Shown here: in pieces, positions 32,852 through 44,571 of the stretch | How the letters are laid out: the number at the start of each line of letters is the position of its first letter | How positions within the stretch are numbered: the stretch's first letter is position 1 | Origin: Adiantum capillus-veneris | Lineage: Eukaryota; Streptophyta; Polypodiopsida; Polypodiales; Pteridaceae | Length of the DNA: 64,000 nt | Reading direction: 5' to 3' | Assembly (NCBI GenBank): GCA_014529385.2 | Contig: CM043959.1 | Coordinates: 14,509,809-14,573,808 of the forward strand | Program-made: the position numbers and the translations under genes | Notes under the pieces: generated by a model | Told to the model about the DNA's origin: nothing | The model's database searches: none | Seen by the model: the letters and a program-made list of their open reading frames with translations, nothing else

Positions 32852-33900
32852 ATGGCTGGGCCTCTCTATAAGAGAGGGAAGGATGACGTACTTAGACGCT
32901 GTGCCCATGAAGATGAATACTTGTACCTCTTGCAAGAAGCACATATGGGCATAGATGGTGGTCATTTTTCAGGGAAATTGACTCCTAGAAAGGTATTGCA
33001 ATCAAGCTATTGGTGGCCAACTTTGTATAAAGATGCATCACTTTTTGTGAAAGAATATGATGAATGCCGAAGGTATAAGAAACCACATCGGAAGGATAGG
33101 ATGCCCCTGCATCCCATCAAAGTAACCCAACCATTGAAAATTGGGGCTTAGACTTTGTAGGTCCAATTAGCCCAACTGCTCGTAACACGCAATCATGATA
33201 CATTATAGTAGACACAGATTATGTAGCCAAATGGGCGCTACACACAAGACTGATGCAAAAACAACAGCTAAGTTCCTCTTTGAGAACATAATTACACGCT
33301 TTGGGTGTCCCTTTGAGCTTGTGAGTGACAATGGTACCCATTTTGTAAATGAAGTGATCAAGGAACTCACAGTAAACTTCATGATATCCTACCACGAGTC
33401 TATGCCTTGTTATCCAAGTGAATGGCCAAGAGAGTACAAATAAAACTCTCATCTTTGTTTTAACAAAAATCGTTGGAGCACATCACACTGATTGAGACCT
33501 AAGCTTATGTCATCTTTTATGGGCCTATAAAACTTTGTATAAAGTAACCATCAATTGTACACCGTTTAAAATGGTATATGGCCAAGAAGCAGTGATGCCC
33601 TAGAAAATTTGTCATCCCTAGTCTTCGTGTGGCTAGTAAAGAAGGCTAGGATGGTAATCCTTTGGTCGAGCATTTTTACTCTTGAGCGCCTAGAGGAGGA
33701 AAGGCAATTGGCTGTGTACAACGTCCTAGTGGAAAAAGATACAAGGAAAAAAATGGTTTGATTGCCATTTAAAAGACAAAGATATAAATAAAGGTGGAAG
33801 AAAAAGTCCTTATGTATGGTGTACAAAACAAAAAGAAGAAATTGAAATATGCTAGTAAGGAACCGTATCATGTGTGTGAAATTACCCCGTAAGGTACCAT
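32852..33900 (+). pseudogene. Integrase of P1
   Basis: Inserts the cDNA into the genome in active elements. The zinc-binding domain (32852-33150) has LLQEAHMGIDGGHF with both His, and YDECRRYKKPHRKD, where the first Cys is Tyr. The core (33150-33600) shows KFLFENIITRFGCPFELV and SDNGTHFVNE with the second catalytic Asp; the first is in a stop-ridden stretch. The C-terminal part (33640-33980) ends GTIRVETLNGVETVGFLNG and FKTYYDPL, typical of plant gypsy integrases. Several frameshifts. Confidence 0.85.
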
Positions 33901-33904
33901 TCGT

Positions 33905-35315
33905 GTGGAGACTCTCAATGGAGTTGAAACCGTTGGCTTCCTCAATGGAAGTAAATTCAAAACGTACTATGATCCTCTAAGCCAAGAAGAATTACAAGCA
34001 ATCCATCAAAAGAAGGAAGCCGAGAACCAAGTAGAGCTTAAAAAGGCACAAGACCAAGCTGAGGCTCGAGAACGGCACAACAACTTAGACACTAACAAGA
34101 AGCTAATTTGGGGATCACACAAGCCTTTTTCGAGGAGACCGAAGACAATTTATTAGAGATCCGAGCCACCCCTACAATACCCGATTGAGCTGAAAAGCCC
34201 TTACGAGAAAGTGTTGTATAATGCCTTGTTAGATACGAGAGCTCAAGTTGTCATATGGAGTATGGTGCCAATTAGGAAAACCACCCTTATCCTTAAGTAC
34301 CATGCAAGTCAAGGGCATTAATAAGAAGAAAACCATTGTTTTTGGAGTCCTTCAAATACATGTCACCTATGAAAATGTGAGTGTAGAACAAAGCTTTCTG
34401 ATAATGCCGATGGGAAATATGGAAGGCAACATAAACTTAGCAACCAAATGCAATATTGATTGGGGAAGTGGGAGTGTCAACGCAAAAATCGGCTATTTTT
34501 CCTACCCCTCAAGAAAGATCACCGATGTTAATGAATCCGGTTAAATTACAGGATAATCAACATTCACAAACCAAAGTCGTTAAGTCGTCCTCATTGGCTG
34601 CCCACAAACCTAACATATCAATTCCCATAGTTGCAATAGGTAGTGGTACTATAAAGACTCAACCTAAACTGCCTAAAAGTACATATCAATGGGTCCCAAA
34701 AACCTCACTTTGGAATCCTTCAACTCCTCTGCCTAAGTCAAGAAAATGTCTTGGAAAAAATCAACAGCACGCTACAAGAAGGTCAAAGCACATCACGTTG
34801 GATCCCAAAACTTGTTACACGCTCAAGGATATTATGATGGGAATGATCATGTTTGGGTCCCTAAATGTAACGTATCTACCCCTATCTCACTCGCCACACC
34901 ATGCAAATTCAATTTTGCAACTACAATCTCAATTGAGGACCATGGCAAAGGGAAGATTATAGAATATCCGACACTTTTACAAGAGTTAGTCTGGAAACCA
35001 AAACAATTTCCATGTACTCCATTCAGCTCAGAAAAGGAGGAGTCCCAAAAAGCTTCTAGTTCCTCATCTAATTTAATTTTTCTTGAAGAAGCATGTACAC
35101 AACCTCCCCGTATCATTGTAGATTGCAAGGAAGATATGGAAAACTCCATGCCTACGCCTATAAAATTTCCAATTGCTGAAACATTTCAGGCACATTCATG
35201 GGAAAGCCTTGATGTGGCACTTGGGGTAGCGAGAACCTATTGGCATAGGTCACCCCCCATCACAAACTGGAACAATTGGTTTCAAAGGGTGACGCCAACA
35301 CTTCAAAGAGTATGA
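33905..35315 (+). pseudogene. Downstream protease-like domain and W-V-P-K ORF of P1
   Basis: After the integrase C-terminus the frame has a charged helix (QAIHQKKEAENQVELKKAQD). Near 34200-34230 comes ALLDTRAQ, followed by SYGVWCQLGKPPLSLSTMQV and FLIMPMGNMEGNINLATKCN, the layout of a second retropepsin-like domain; Arg stands where Gly is usual. Further on, YQWVPKTSLW, DHVWVPKCN and LVWKPKQFP repeat a W-x-P-K motif at intervals, and the ORF ends NWNNWFQRVTPTLQRV. P2 and element R show the same order. Function is unknown. Tat elements may carry extra ORFs after pol, but I know of no description of this composition. Frames are broken by an 11-bp deletion near 34235 (relative to P2) and shifts near 34500 and 34750. 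Confidence 0.72.
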
Positions 35316-35531
35316 TCTACCCTAGGAAGGGGGGAATGCAACTTGGTGTGTATTCCCTATAGATTCCCTAATAACCTTCCTTTCTTGACCTATTAATTGC
35401 TAAATCTTAGGGAAATGTATGTATATACCCTTTAACACAGATTACAAAAAATAGAAAATTAAAAGAGCAAGAGAAATCCAACAAAAAGAACAAATCATAA
35501 ATGCATTCCATGAATCACTATATCACGTCAT

Positions 35532-35990
35532 GTGCACTTACCAACCCAAGAATTATGTAAACCTAATCCAAATCTATCTATGTTCATAGATATGGCTCAT
35601 CCATCTGCTTCATCCATTAGTCCAATTGAAGAGAGGTATCCTTTTTCCCTAAAACAACTCTATCATTTGTGCTATCTGGTTATTTCTTTAGAGTGGGACC
35701 ACATAGAGCTACTAGCTAGGGAGAGAAACTTGGACGAGTTAGAGTGGTTGATCCGTCTATTGACCACGAGTGACCCATACCCTGTCTAGGACATGCATCC
35801 CATTGTCCAATTTTATCCTTTAGTATAGGCTGACTATCTACGCCTAGTGCAATTCCTAGTACTCTTGTGTGAGGATGATGACAAGGACACTATAGACGAT
35901 TGGACTGATGCAAGTCATGGTATGACTGAAAACAAATTCATATATCTATATGATGAGGATAGAGGATTATCCTTAGGGCTTCCAATCGAT
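35532..35990 (+). pseudogene. Conserved 3' ORF of family P, unknown function
   Basis: Protein containing MFIDMAHPSASSISPIEERY, FSLKQLYHLCYLVISLEWDH and LEWLIRLLTTSDPYP. The same sequence recurs in P2 (56559-56990), with differences that largely keep the reading frame, so it was probably coding when the family was active. After a stop at 35787 the frame goes on with an acidic stretch (LLCEDDDKDTIDDWTD). No known domain is recognised. It lies between the W-V-P-K ORF and the long 3' untranslated region. Confidence 0.65.
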
Positions 35991-37306
35991 TTTTAGAATA
36001 GGATGGATTCTAGAGTGTAGAATGGATGGATACAATAGGATCTTTATTTTGTTTAATTTTTTTCAATAAGGGTTGATGCATGTTCCCACTAATATGCCTC
36101 CTAGAGGTATAGTGTATTGTTGTTATGATATGCAAGAAAATGTAGCAATTGTCCAACTCTTTGAACTTACCAATTCATATTCACTCCTACTGCATCAAGG
36201 CTTGCTGCAAGCACAAATAGGTGTTCTTTCTCCATTTTTGTTACATGTCTCATGCATGCTTGACCTGTTTAAATGGTGATTACCAAAATATTCAACAAAC
36301 ATGTTTAGGCTTTTGCTTAGATTAAATATGATTTTGCCTCGTAGTTCCTTGTCTAGGTTTATTAATCAAGAATTTGGGCTGAGCTAGTGGACTAAGATAG
36401 AGCATTAAGGTCTTCTCTCAATACCATAGAAAATCCTTCCTAATTCTTCATAGTCATGTTAAGCTCTTAATCCGATATTATGAAGCATTGTGTATAATGT
36501 GTCAGTGCTTTCTAGTGGACTTAGTCCTTATTGCCCCTTAGTTTAGGTATTATAAAGGGATTTTTCTATTGTGATAAGCCTGGGGAGTGTAACTGTGTTA
36601 TCATGACCCCCCAAGTATACAAGCAACAAGGACACCCATTAAAAAGCAAAAACAAAAGAGCAAAGGTCAAGTAAAGCTCTAAGTGGAACAAAGTCTAACA
36701 AAGAAACTTTGGGGATCAAGAAAAGGGGAATATATTCAGGCAATGATTTCATGCGAGATTTTCTTTATCGTATTTAATCTTGAGGGACTCCTAGGTTTAG
36801 CCTCTAGTCAGTTCAGGGACATGAAACCATTCGCTCTCACGATCAATTAAACAACCATAATTTGACCTAGAGCACTAGGAGGATTGTCTATGAGATTAAC
36901 AATCAACCTTCTTGTCTTATAGACAATAAACTAATCAAGCTAGAGTCCTCGATTCATTGAACTCTACAAGTGCTAGTAGGTTTAATCATATTGCCTCTAA
37001 TGTAAAAGGTTCAAAAAGGTTTGTTCAATATTTTGTGATAAATCTCTTTCCATGCTTCTTTACTACATATGATTTTTAATTCACCATGTCTTATGAGAAT
37101 GCAGTTGCTGTGTAATTTTCTTATTGCTTTTTGCAGTGACCAAGGATGTTGAAAGTTGAGATCGTGTCAAGGAGGGGTGCTTCTTGTTTCTACGTAAACA
37201 TCCTAATTGAGAGCACGTACATGGACCACTGTACTCTCATTAGGATTTTTACCACTGCGACACATTCTAGCCTTCCATCATAGATTTCAAAGACGGAATC
37301 TACATC
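35991..37306 (+). other. 3' untranslated region of P1
   Basis: No coding sequence is supported. It is homologous to 57000-58128 of P2. It leads to the polypurine tract. Confidence 0.75.
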
Positions 37307-37319
37307 AGGAAGGGGACAA
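37307..37319 (+). other. Polypurine tract of P1
   Basis: AGGAAGGGGACAA lies directly before the 3' LTR, where plus-strand DNA synthesis is primed. P2 has AAGAAGGGGGGCA at the equivalent place (58129-58141). Confidence 0.9.
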
Positions 37320-37928
37320 TATTAACTCGGGGTGTTTACTTATTTTCCAATGGCGTTAACTTATTTTTCAGCTATGGACCGGGCTTGTCAGTCCTATAGT
37401 AGCTTAGCATGGATTGGGTTATCGCCGATGAGAGACGCACCACAAGTAGCTGATAAGTAGTATGTATTTAGCGATTGACCGGCCATATGTGGACGCCCAT
37501 GTGTGAATAAGGGTGAACCATATAAAAGTCTGTAAACCTAAGTTTTAGATATTCTTTTGAGAATGCAATAGAGGTGCTCTTGCTCTACACAAGGTCTCCC
37601 TCCTTCTTCTTCACGATGTGTACTGCTAAGAGTGTGTGCATGAGAGAGAGTGAGAGAGAGAGTGTGTGCATGAGAGAGAGTGTGTGTAATCAAGCACTAC
37701 CCGACGGCATTGGCAGAGCAAGGAGGCGGTTGAGTGCGACCGTGATGGTGGCTCCTTCTTCTTTTCAGCAAGGAACCTTCACAACGGATAGCACAGGGCG
37801 ATGAGTGACTTGCCATGTGCGTCCTTTGAGCTTGCTACACTAGGGTAGTTGTGTGCTTGTAGCCATCTATGGCTTGCACATGGTACATAGCAAAGCCCAA
37901 ACTCCGACAATGCGACGGAGAGCACACA
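37320..37928 (+). repeat. 3' LTR of P1
   Basis: Starts TATTAACTCGG (G-to-A change at base 2) and ends GAGAGCACACA. The target duplication ACCAC follows. It has GA/GT microsatellite sequence at 37636-37690, as in the 5' LTR but of different length. Confidence 0.93.
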
Positions 37929-40206
37929 ACCACTTGTTCAAAAACCCAGACAAAACTTAAGGTAGAGTAGAAGATGTTTTAGTATTCATATTCCATTATT
38001 AGCATTGTATCATTCTTGCCTTATCTCTCAAGTTTATTTTTTGGGGATTTGGGGGGAGCAAGGTATGGATCCTATAGAGACGGCCCGTATAGACGCCCAC
38101 AACTAGAACTCTCACCACGTCCATGGAGATATCCCATGGATTGCATTGGATGTAAGAACGGGATTGCAAATTAATTTAGGCAAACACAGGGTTAAACTAT
38201 AAAGACAAGGTGAAACAAAACCATAAAACTTCCTTGGGACATGTTGTTTTTCTCTAAAGGACATTGTTTGTGTAGTTGAAAAGAATTATGAACAAGGAAT
38301 GGACAATTCAAGTAAGGTAATCAAAAGTCTTACAATAGAAACTAAAAGGAACCTGATAGGATTTGAATAAGGATAGCCTAATGCAATACATAGGGACAAG
38401 TAGTAGTACCTTCCTACTTTGATTGGTTGAAGTAAGGCCAGAGACCAGGGATATTCATGGGGATCGAATAGGAAGGACGATTCTTTTTAACTAGAATCAA
38501 TAATTGTTGAGCTTATGTGTTTTGATTTGTTGAGTTTGGTGTTCATTCATATCTTGGTTAGGAATGACTGGATGTGATGTGCCCGCCCTTTGTGGTATAC
38601 TCATGGAGTCACTAGAGAATGGCCTAGTCTAGGTAGGCCAAATGTCAATTGAAAGCTGATGATTGACGATTGAACAGATCATGGATCAGGGAGGAAGATG
38701 TGCACATTAATGAATTTGCTTGAATTGCTTACATAGAAACAATGAATTTGGAAAGTCTAGGAATCATATGGACTGTCTTGCTTGTCCAAACTAGCTTGAA
38801 CTATAGCTCCACCTCTTGATATAAATTTAAGGAACCTTAAAGTAAACTTCATTTCTTTCTCATAGCTATCTAATTAAATTCAAAATTTGTGAAGGAGCAA
38901 CCGTGGAGGAACGATAGAGACCTTAGTCATTTGGCACCTATTTGAGGAAGGATGACAAGGATATAAGTGTGTTGCCTATATAGTTAAGAAAAATAGCACG
39001 TTGGAAAGGTAGGAACATGCCTAATACGTATACATTTCAACGATATGTAATGATTTTATGATGTAGTGAGCTATCTGATTATCTTCAATTGCTTCCTTGC
39101 CTTAAATATGTCTACCTAGCAGGATAGTATGACCTCTGAGATGTACACTTATTAAAACATTAGTAGATGGATTGATTTATAGGGTTAGATGGCCAAAAGT
39201 GATCTCAAGATATATTTTTTTCAAAGAAATCCTCTACAAGGAAGGGATTCCATTATATAAAGTGGGTTAAAATGGGATAAGAGATTGCGAGTAGCAAGTA
39301 ATTGCCCTCTTATTTGGGAAATATGATAATTGCCATGCTCAAATTGTTAACCTTGAACCAAGGAGGATCAATAGAGTGCTTCAGCTAGCACAACCTAGTC
39401 TGAAGACTTCATTTTACTAAGCAAAGAAGAGAAATGTATATATCAAATTGGAAGGAATATCTACTAAAGTGAAAGTGGAAGATGTTGGAATAGAATTTTG
39501 GAACCATTAGAAGAATTTTGAGGTCTTTCGGGGGCCTTTTGTTGGAGAGAGAAAAATGAGACTCTCCAATGAGAGGAAGACCAACGTTATGTTAAAAAAT
39601 AGATTCATAAGGAAAAATATCAAAAAGTAACCACCTACTCATTCAATGATGACAAAACGGTCACTTTTTCATTCATTGAGCATGTCTTTTTCACAAGGTA
39701 GATGCTGCTCATTTAGTACGATGTTCATTATCAATGAATTTGGAAGGGCCCTTGGTGCACCCTTCAGCACAAACCCATTTAGAGGGTTTTTTGGCCATTT
39801 CTCTCCCTTTTGGATGTCCAATTCAAACAAATGGCCAGTTGTTTTTTAGGTTTTGAGATGTTGCGGACATGTTTGTGGCATCAAAACCATATAATTTCAC
39901 CTCTTTGATAAATTTGTGACCACATAGTACTAACATCATTTTTATATTAAATATTCAACAACTAAAGAATATTTGATTAACTTTTCAGAGCGTCTAGTTG
40001 TCTTTTGGACATACTCAATCAATGCACTGGCATTTTATAAAGATTTTCTAGAGAGAGAAATTGAATTTCTTACCCAAAAGGCCTCAAAATTGTTCTAATG
40101 CCCCTTGAGCTAGAATTTGAGGTAGGAAGAGTTTGACTTAGTGTCGGCCTCAAGTAGGAGGAATTTCTAGGGTTTAGGGAAGCTAGACCTATTCATGGCT
40201 CTCACA
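37929..40206 (+). repeat. Family Q LTR, right part (5' LTR of copy B)
   Basis: Continues the LTR interrupted at 26761. It aligns with the copy C LTR up to 48282 at many points (for example GATGTAA, AAACTATAA and TTTCTCTAAAGGACATTGTTT). It ends CTCACA, followed after two bases by the PBS. No genes are supported inside; small open frames are chance. Confidence 0.75.
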
Positions 40207-40208
40207 AG

Positions 40209-40226
40209 TGGTATTAGAGTATGGTT
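40209..40226 (+). other. Primer-binding site of Q copy B
   Basis: TGGTATTAGAGTATGGTT resembles the initiator-Met tRNA site TGGTATCAGAGCNNGGT of plant retroelements. It lies two bases after the LTR. Confidence 0.8.
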
Positions 40227-40639
40227 TGATAACCGTTCTAGGAAAATATTAGCAAATTTGTCCTTGGGTTTTGAGCCAATTAGAATATGTGGGTAAAGCT
40301 ATGAAAAGGAGATGTTGGATTGATTTATAGTCTAGTGATGAGCAAGTGATTGCACTCATGGTTTGATGCTTGAAAGAGTTCCGGATAGAGCCTTTACTTC
40401 TATTTTTTATTGGGGTCAAAATAAAGCACAAGGTTTGGTTTTCTAGCCACAAGATGATAAATAAAATTTTATAAGGGTTTTGGAAGAAAAAGATTGAAGG
40501 ATTTTTACTAAGTGAAGGTAACTTTTTCTTCAAAAAGAACCAAGTTAAGGATCAAAGAAATCCTAGTAAGTAAAGAGCAGAGACGTTGTGGTGTATGTTA
40601 ACAATGATTTTGAACTTTCAAATGGCTTGGAGTTCTCAA

Positions 40640-42000
40640 GAAGAAGAAGTTTATAGAATACCTTTTGAGAGAATGGAAACAGCCATGTCAAGAGAAAAAT
40701 TGTGCATATTGGAGCATATTAACAAATTTTTCTTTCTAGTAGAAGGAGATACCCTTCTGAAATAGATAACTAGTGGATTGAATGGAGTTACTCCGATAAT
40801 GCTATAGGGTCAAGTGCACTTTCTTAAACAATTTATGGCTCAGCATGATGAAAGAAAAGCTAGGACATGGACTCGACCCGTACTATATTCTTAAGTCATA
40901 TTCCCCAAATTTTGAAAGCACACTGCTACTTGTAGTATCCACTTTAACCTATGAAAAGGTACATATCTATATAAATAAAGACACTTTACTTGGACCTTTT
41001 TTCCATTCTCGTTGGGAAGAAATTGGGAAAGTAATTTTTAATCGACTTGTATTTCTTAATGAGATTATGAAGCTGTATTCACTCCACCGATAAATGGATC
41101 TCTAAACTTGGTATCAATTGTACTAAAAAATTCTCTTTGAAATGTAATATTTTTTGATTTGGTAAGAATAGGTTTTTTGTTAGTCTTTCTTTAACTAAGT
41201 GGTCTAATGCTATAGATAGTTACAATGCCACCTTATCAAAAACCAGGATCGTAAGTTGCCCCTGTTGTACTACTAGCAATTACAACTAAAAGCCTCACAT
41301 CCTACTCCTATTGTACAAGTTCTACCTATTGTTGAGCATGATGCCCATCAACTAGTACCTCCTAACCTTGTTGTAGCCTAAGTAGCAATTGAATACTTTG
41401 GGCAAGAAAAAAAAAAGACATTATTAAAGTCTCTTTAGCCCAAGCCCTTTGCTAGTGAAGGCACAAGTTTTTCTAATAATCTAGAAGAATTGGTTATTCA
41501 AATGAAAGACTATTTTTCCCTTGCTATATATAATCATGTAGCCCAAGGTATAATGGGTAGAGAAAAAAGCTAGAAGGACTAGCAAAGATGTGGTAGAAGT
41601 TAAACTATCGATCTTGCAATTTTGCCAAAGTAACTTAGGGGTGGAAAGAGTTGAGATATCATCTTCAACAGCGCTACTTTCCTCTAAATTATGAAACCAC
41701 AAAGATGAATGAATTTCTCTCTTTCCTTTGTAGAGTTAGAGGCATTGATGTTTAATAAAAAGAATCTGTTAAGATTTCTAAATATGCTCCTCTCATGTTT
41801 GAAGAGCAAAAGTTGAGCTCTTTCTTCTTTGGGCTTGAAGGAGAGTTAGCCAATGAAGTAGATTCTCTCAGGCTAATTTCCTCAGCTAATGCCCTAATTA
41901 AAGCCAAGGCCAAGCTTAGTAGCCTTTCAAAAAGTGGTTTGAATTGAGGATAAAATCATGATGCACCTCAAGTGATTTTCTCATCTTAAACTGGCTATTT
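40640..42000 (+). pseudogene. gag relic of Q copy B
   Basis: Capsid gene. The start region (40640-40770) matches copies A and C. The capsid domain reads in pieces between 41470 and 41960: FPLNYETTKMNEFLSFLCRV, ISKYAPLMFEEQKLSSFFFG and LEGELANEVDSL, the pattern of Ty3/gypsy gag. About ten stops or shifts. The open frame at 40845-41093 is part of it. Confidence 0.78.
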
Positions 42001-42270
42001 GAAATGGGAAGATAAAGAGAACAAGAGCTAGAATATTAATGCGTGTTGCTAGACTTATCTCACTCCTAGGTAGAGGACTAAAAGGAGAGACAGTCTACAA
42101 AAGAGTAATGAGAACCCAATGAACCTTGAGATTACATAAGGGTAAGCTTCATTAGGCCTCCAAAGAAACGTGCAAAAATCTTATAAGAAAAATTACTTTC
42201 ATCATTCTTGGGTTCGTATCTAAATTAGCTTAGCTTTATGAGATTATTATGCCATGTGATAATGGAAAAG

Positions 42271-42567
42271 ACTATTGCAAGCTTTTAAGTATTTTAAGCG
42301 ATTAAATTTTAGTACTAAAGTTCAAATGAATTCTATAAGGCCAAGTGGGCACTCTCCACTTGCAAAATTCAAATTCCCCTTTGTAGGAGTGTGACTCTTC
42401 ATGTTAAGTAAGACTTTAAACTATTGTAAGGTTTAAGTATTTTAGGTTATTGAAACTTAGTACTAAAGTTCATATAAAGTGCTAGAGGCCAAGTGGGTAC
42501 CCCAATTGAAAAGTTCAAAACCCCTTGGTAGGAGTGTGTTTTTTGATGTTAAGTAAGTCGTTAGACT
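42271..42567 (+). repeat. ~149-bp degenerate tandem duplication
   Basis: Copies start at 42271 and 42420 (ACTATTGCAAGCTTTTAAGT and ACTATTGTAAGGTTTAAGT). Both contain TTAGTACTAAAGTTCA and CCAAGTGGG. They lie where protease and RT would be expected, so copy B has lost these. Confidence 0.8.
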
Positions 42568-43039
42568 CTTCTCTGTCTCTCAAACAAGGCATCTAAGATA
42601 CATGTCCTTGAGTGAGCTTTAATTTCATTAAATAGCAAACCTTGAACGCCAATGGAAATTAAGATTCATATATCTAAAGGATCAAGCTCACCCTTATCAA
42701 GAGGGAATAAAGGACACTTATCACAATGCTAACACATTTGCCTTAAAAGAAGAAAGACATTCATTGGTTACTGCTTGGCAAGAAACAATAGGAAGAAGGT
42801 ATGCCTTTCAAGGGAGACTTGAGGAAAGGTGAATCTCTTGAGACCTTGGGGATACCCATTATGTACTAAGCAAGTCTCCTTCTCAAGAGAGAAGTAGAGA
42901 ATCCTAGCTCAACAACACTTGTTCATGGAATGAAAATCTAAGCAAGTGTCTTGTTCACAAGAATGATCATATTCTTCTCCAATCATTCTACTATGCTATA
43001 AAAAAGTACAAGAAACTATCTTATCAATACTGTGGATTC

Positions 43040-43400
43040 TTTAAAGTCTTGAGAACAATAGGAGAACAAGCCTATGAGTTAGCCTTACCCCCTCATCTTC
43101 ATGTGAAATTTTTTTCTGATGCCAGTTAGATAACGAAATATATTTTGGATCCCCTCCATGTACTTCAAGAAGATAACATTATTCTTGTCTCTCAAAAAGA
43201 GTTCCCAATGGAGCAAGAGTAGACCTTGGATACGAGGGAGCAAAGGCTATGCCATGGGACTATTTGAGAAGCTTTAGTCTAGTGAAAGTATTACCCCTTT
43301 GAAGGTGCTTCTAAGAACACATGGGACTATTTTACCACCAAATTTTCCTACCTCAAATCAATATTCTATCTTAAATAGAAGATACTTCTTCTAATATAAC
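43040..43400 (+). pseudogene. Integrase C-terminal relic of Q copy B
   Basis: Reads RTIGEQAYELALPPHLHVKF, DPLHVLQEDNII and SKNTWDYFTTKFSY, the C-terminal end of gypsy integrases with the chromodomain-like W-x-x-x-F end. The region between gag (about 42000) and here lacks protease, RT and integrase core, so copy B has a large internal deletion. Confidence 0.75.
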
Positions 43401-44429
43401 TTGAAATCCATCGTTTATCTAGTCATATTCCTTTAAAATTTGTTATCTTGTAGTATGTAAGTTTTCTATGCTATAATCTTGCCAAAAAATGGAAATTCAA
43501 CCCTATTCTTAGATTTTATTTGTATCATATTGCTCAAGTCAATAAGTCTTTATCATTGAAGTATTTACTTGAGTTAGCCTCACTTGCCAATTAAAGAGAT
43601 CATTAAGAGAATGTTACCAAGAACTTATAAGAAGTCATTGAAGAGAATACCTTCTAGTTAATTCTCACAATCATTAAAGTACAAGAAATTGAATTGATTT
43701 AAGACTTTAAAAAGGATTGTAGCAAGAGAAGGAGATGTTATCCTTATATTTATCAAAGTTACCAAAAAGGGTTAAAAAAGAAGAGAGGATAGATTTACAA
43801 CTTGACCAAATCCTCCATTACAAGCTAAACAGATGCAAGATCTTTCTTTTGTCAGGATAAACTGACCAAAAATGGCCCAATTAATCTCTCTAGTATGAGG
43901 AGAGAAGACAAAGGGACCCTAAGGGGTAAATCAAAGTTTAAATACAAGTATATCCTAGGAGAGGGGAGAAATTGTGCTATTACAATTACCAATTTTGAGA
44001 AGCCAAGATTATGTATTTTTAATATACAGTAATGTCAAGGGCCAATGCCCAAAGCTTCAGTGACTATAAAAAGTCAAACGTTATTGTAGAAGTGGTCTCG
44101 ACACTAAAGTGTCACCCTTGTGATATTTTGCCAAGTCTTCCATGTAGCATGTAGTCTTCCAAGTATCCAAGTAACTCTCTAAGAATTTTATTTCATAGCT
44201 TTGTCTATGTTTTACAAGTGCAAAATGCTTAAAGATAAGATCAGATGTGTTGTCAAGAAACCATTAGACAAGAGAAAGAAGATTGTGAAAGGAATTAATC
44301 CACAAGAAGATGAAGCTTGCATAGTACTTGGATATGAAAGCTCAATAAGAAAAGAACAATCTATCATAACTTATAAAGAGAAGGGTAATGGATTATTGAT
44401 AAAGCCAAGACTAATCCAAGATAATTTTT

Positions 44430-44571
<142 letters not shown>

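Larger units (their letters stand above)
26762..37928 (+). mobile_element. Complete family P LTR retrotransposon (P1)
   Basis: LTRs at 26762-27344 and 37320-37928 are about 90% alike by eye. The element has a PBS, a polypurine tract and a perfect 5-bp target duplication ACCAC (26757-26761 and 37929-37933). Internal order is gag, protease, a pre-RT linker, integrase, a second protease-like domain with a W-V-P-K ORF, and a further conserved ORF. RT and RNase H are missing. PBS type and downstream ORFs suggest the Tat group of Ty3/gypsy (inference). It is inserted into a family Q LTR. Stops and shifts make it inactive. Confidence 0.93.

Noticed and set aside
34847-35149. Minus-strand 100-codon frame
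   Set aside because: It is antisense to the conserved W-V-P-K ORF of P1, whose plus-strand reading is supported by P2.
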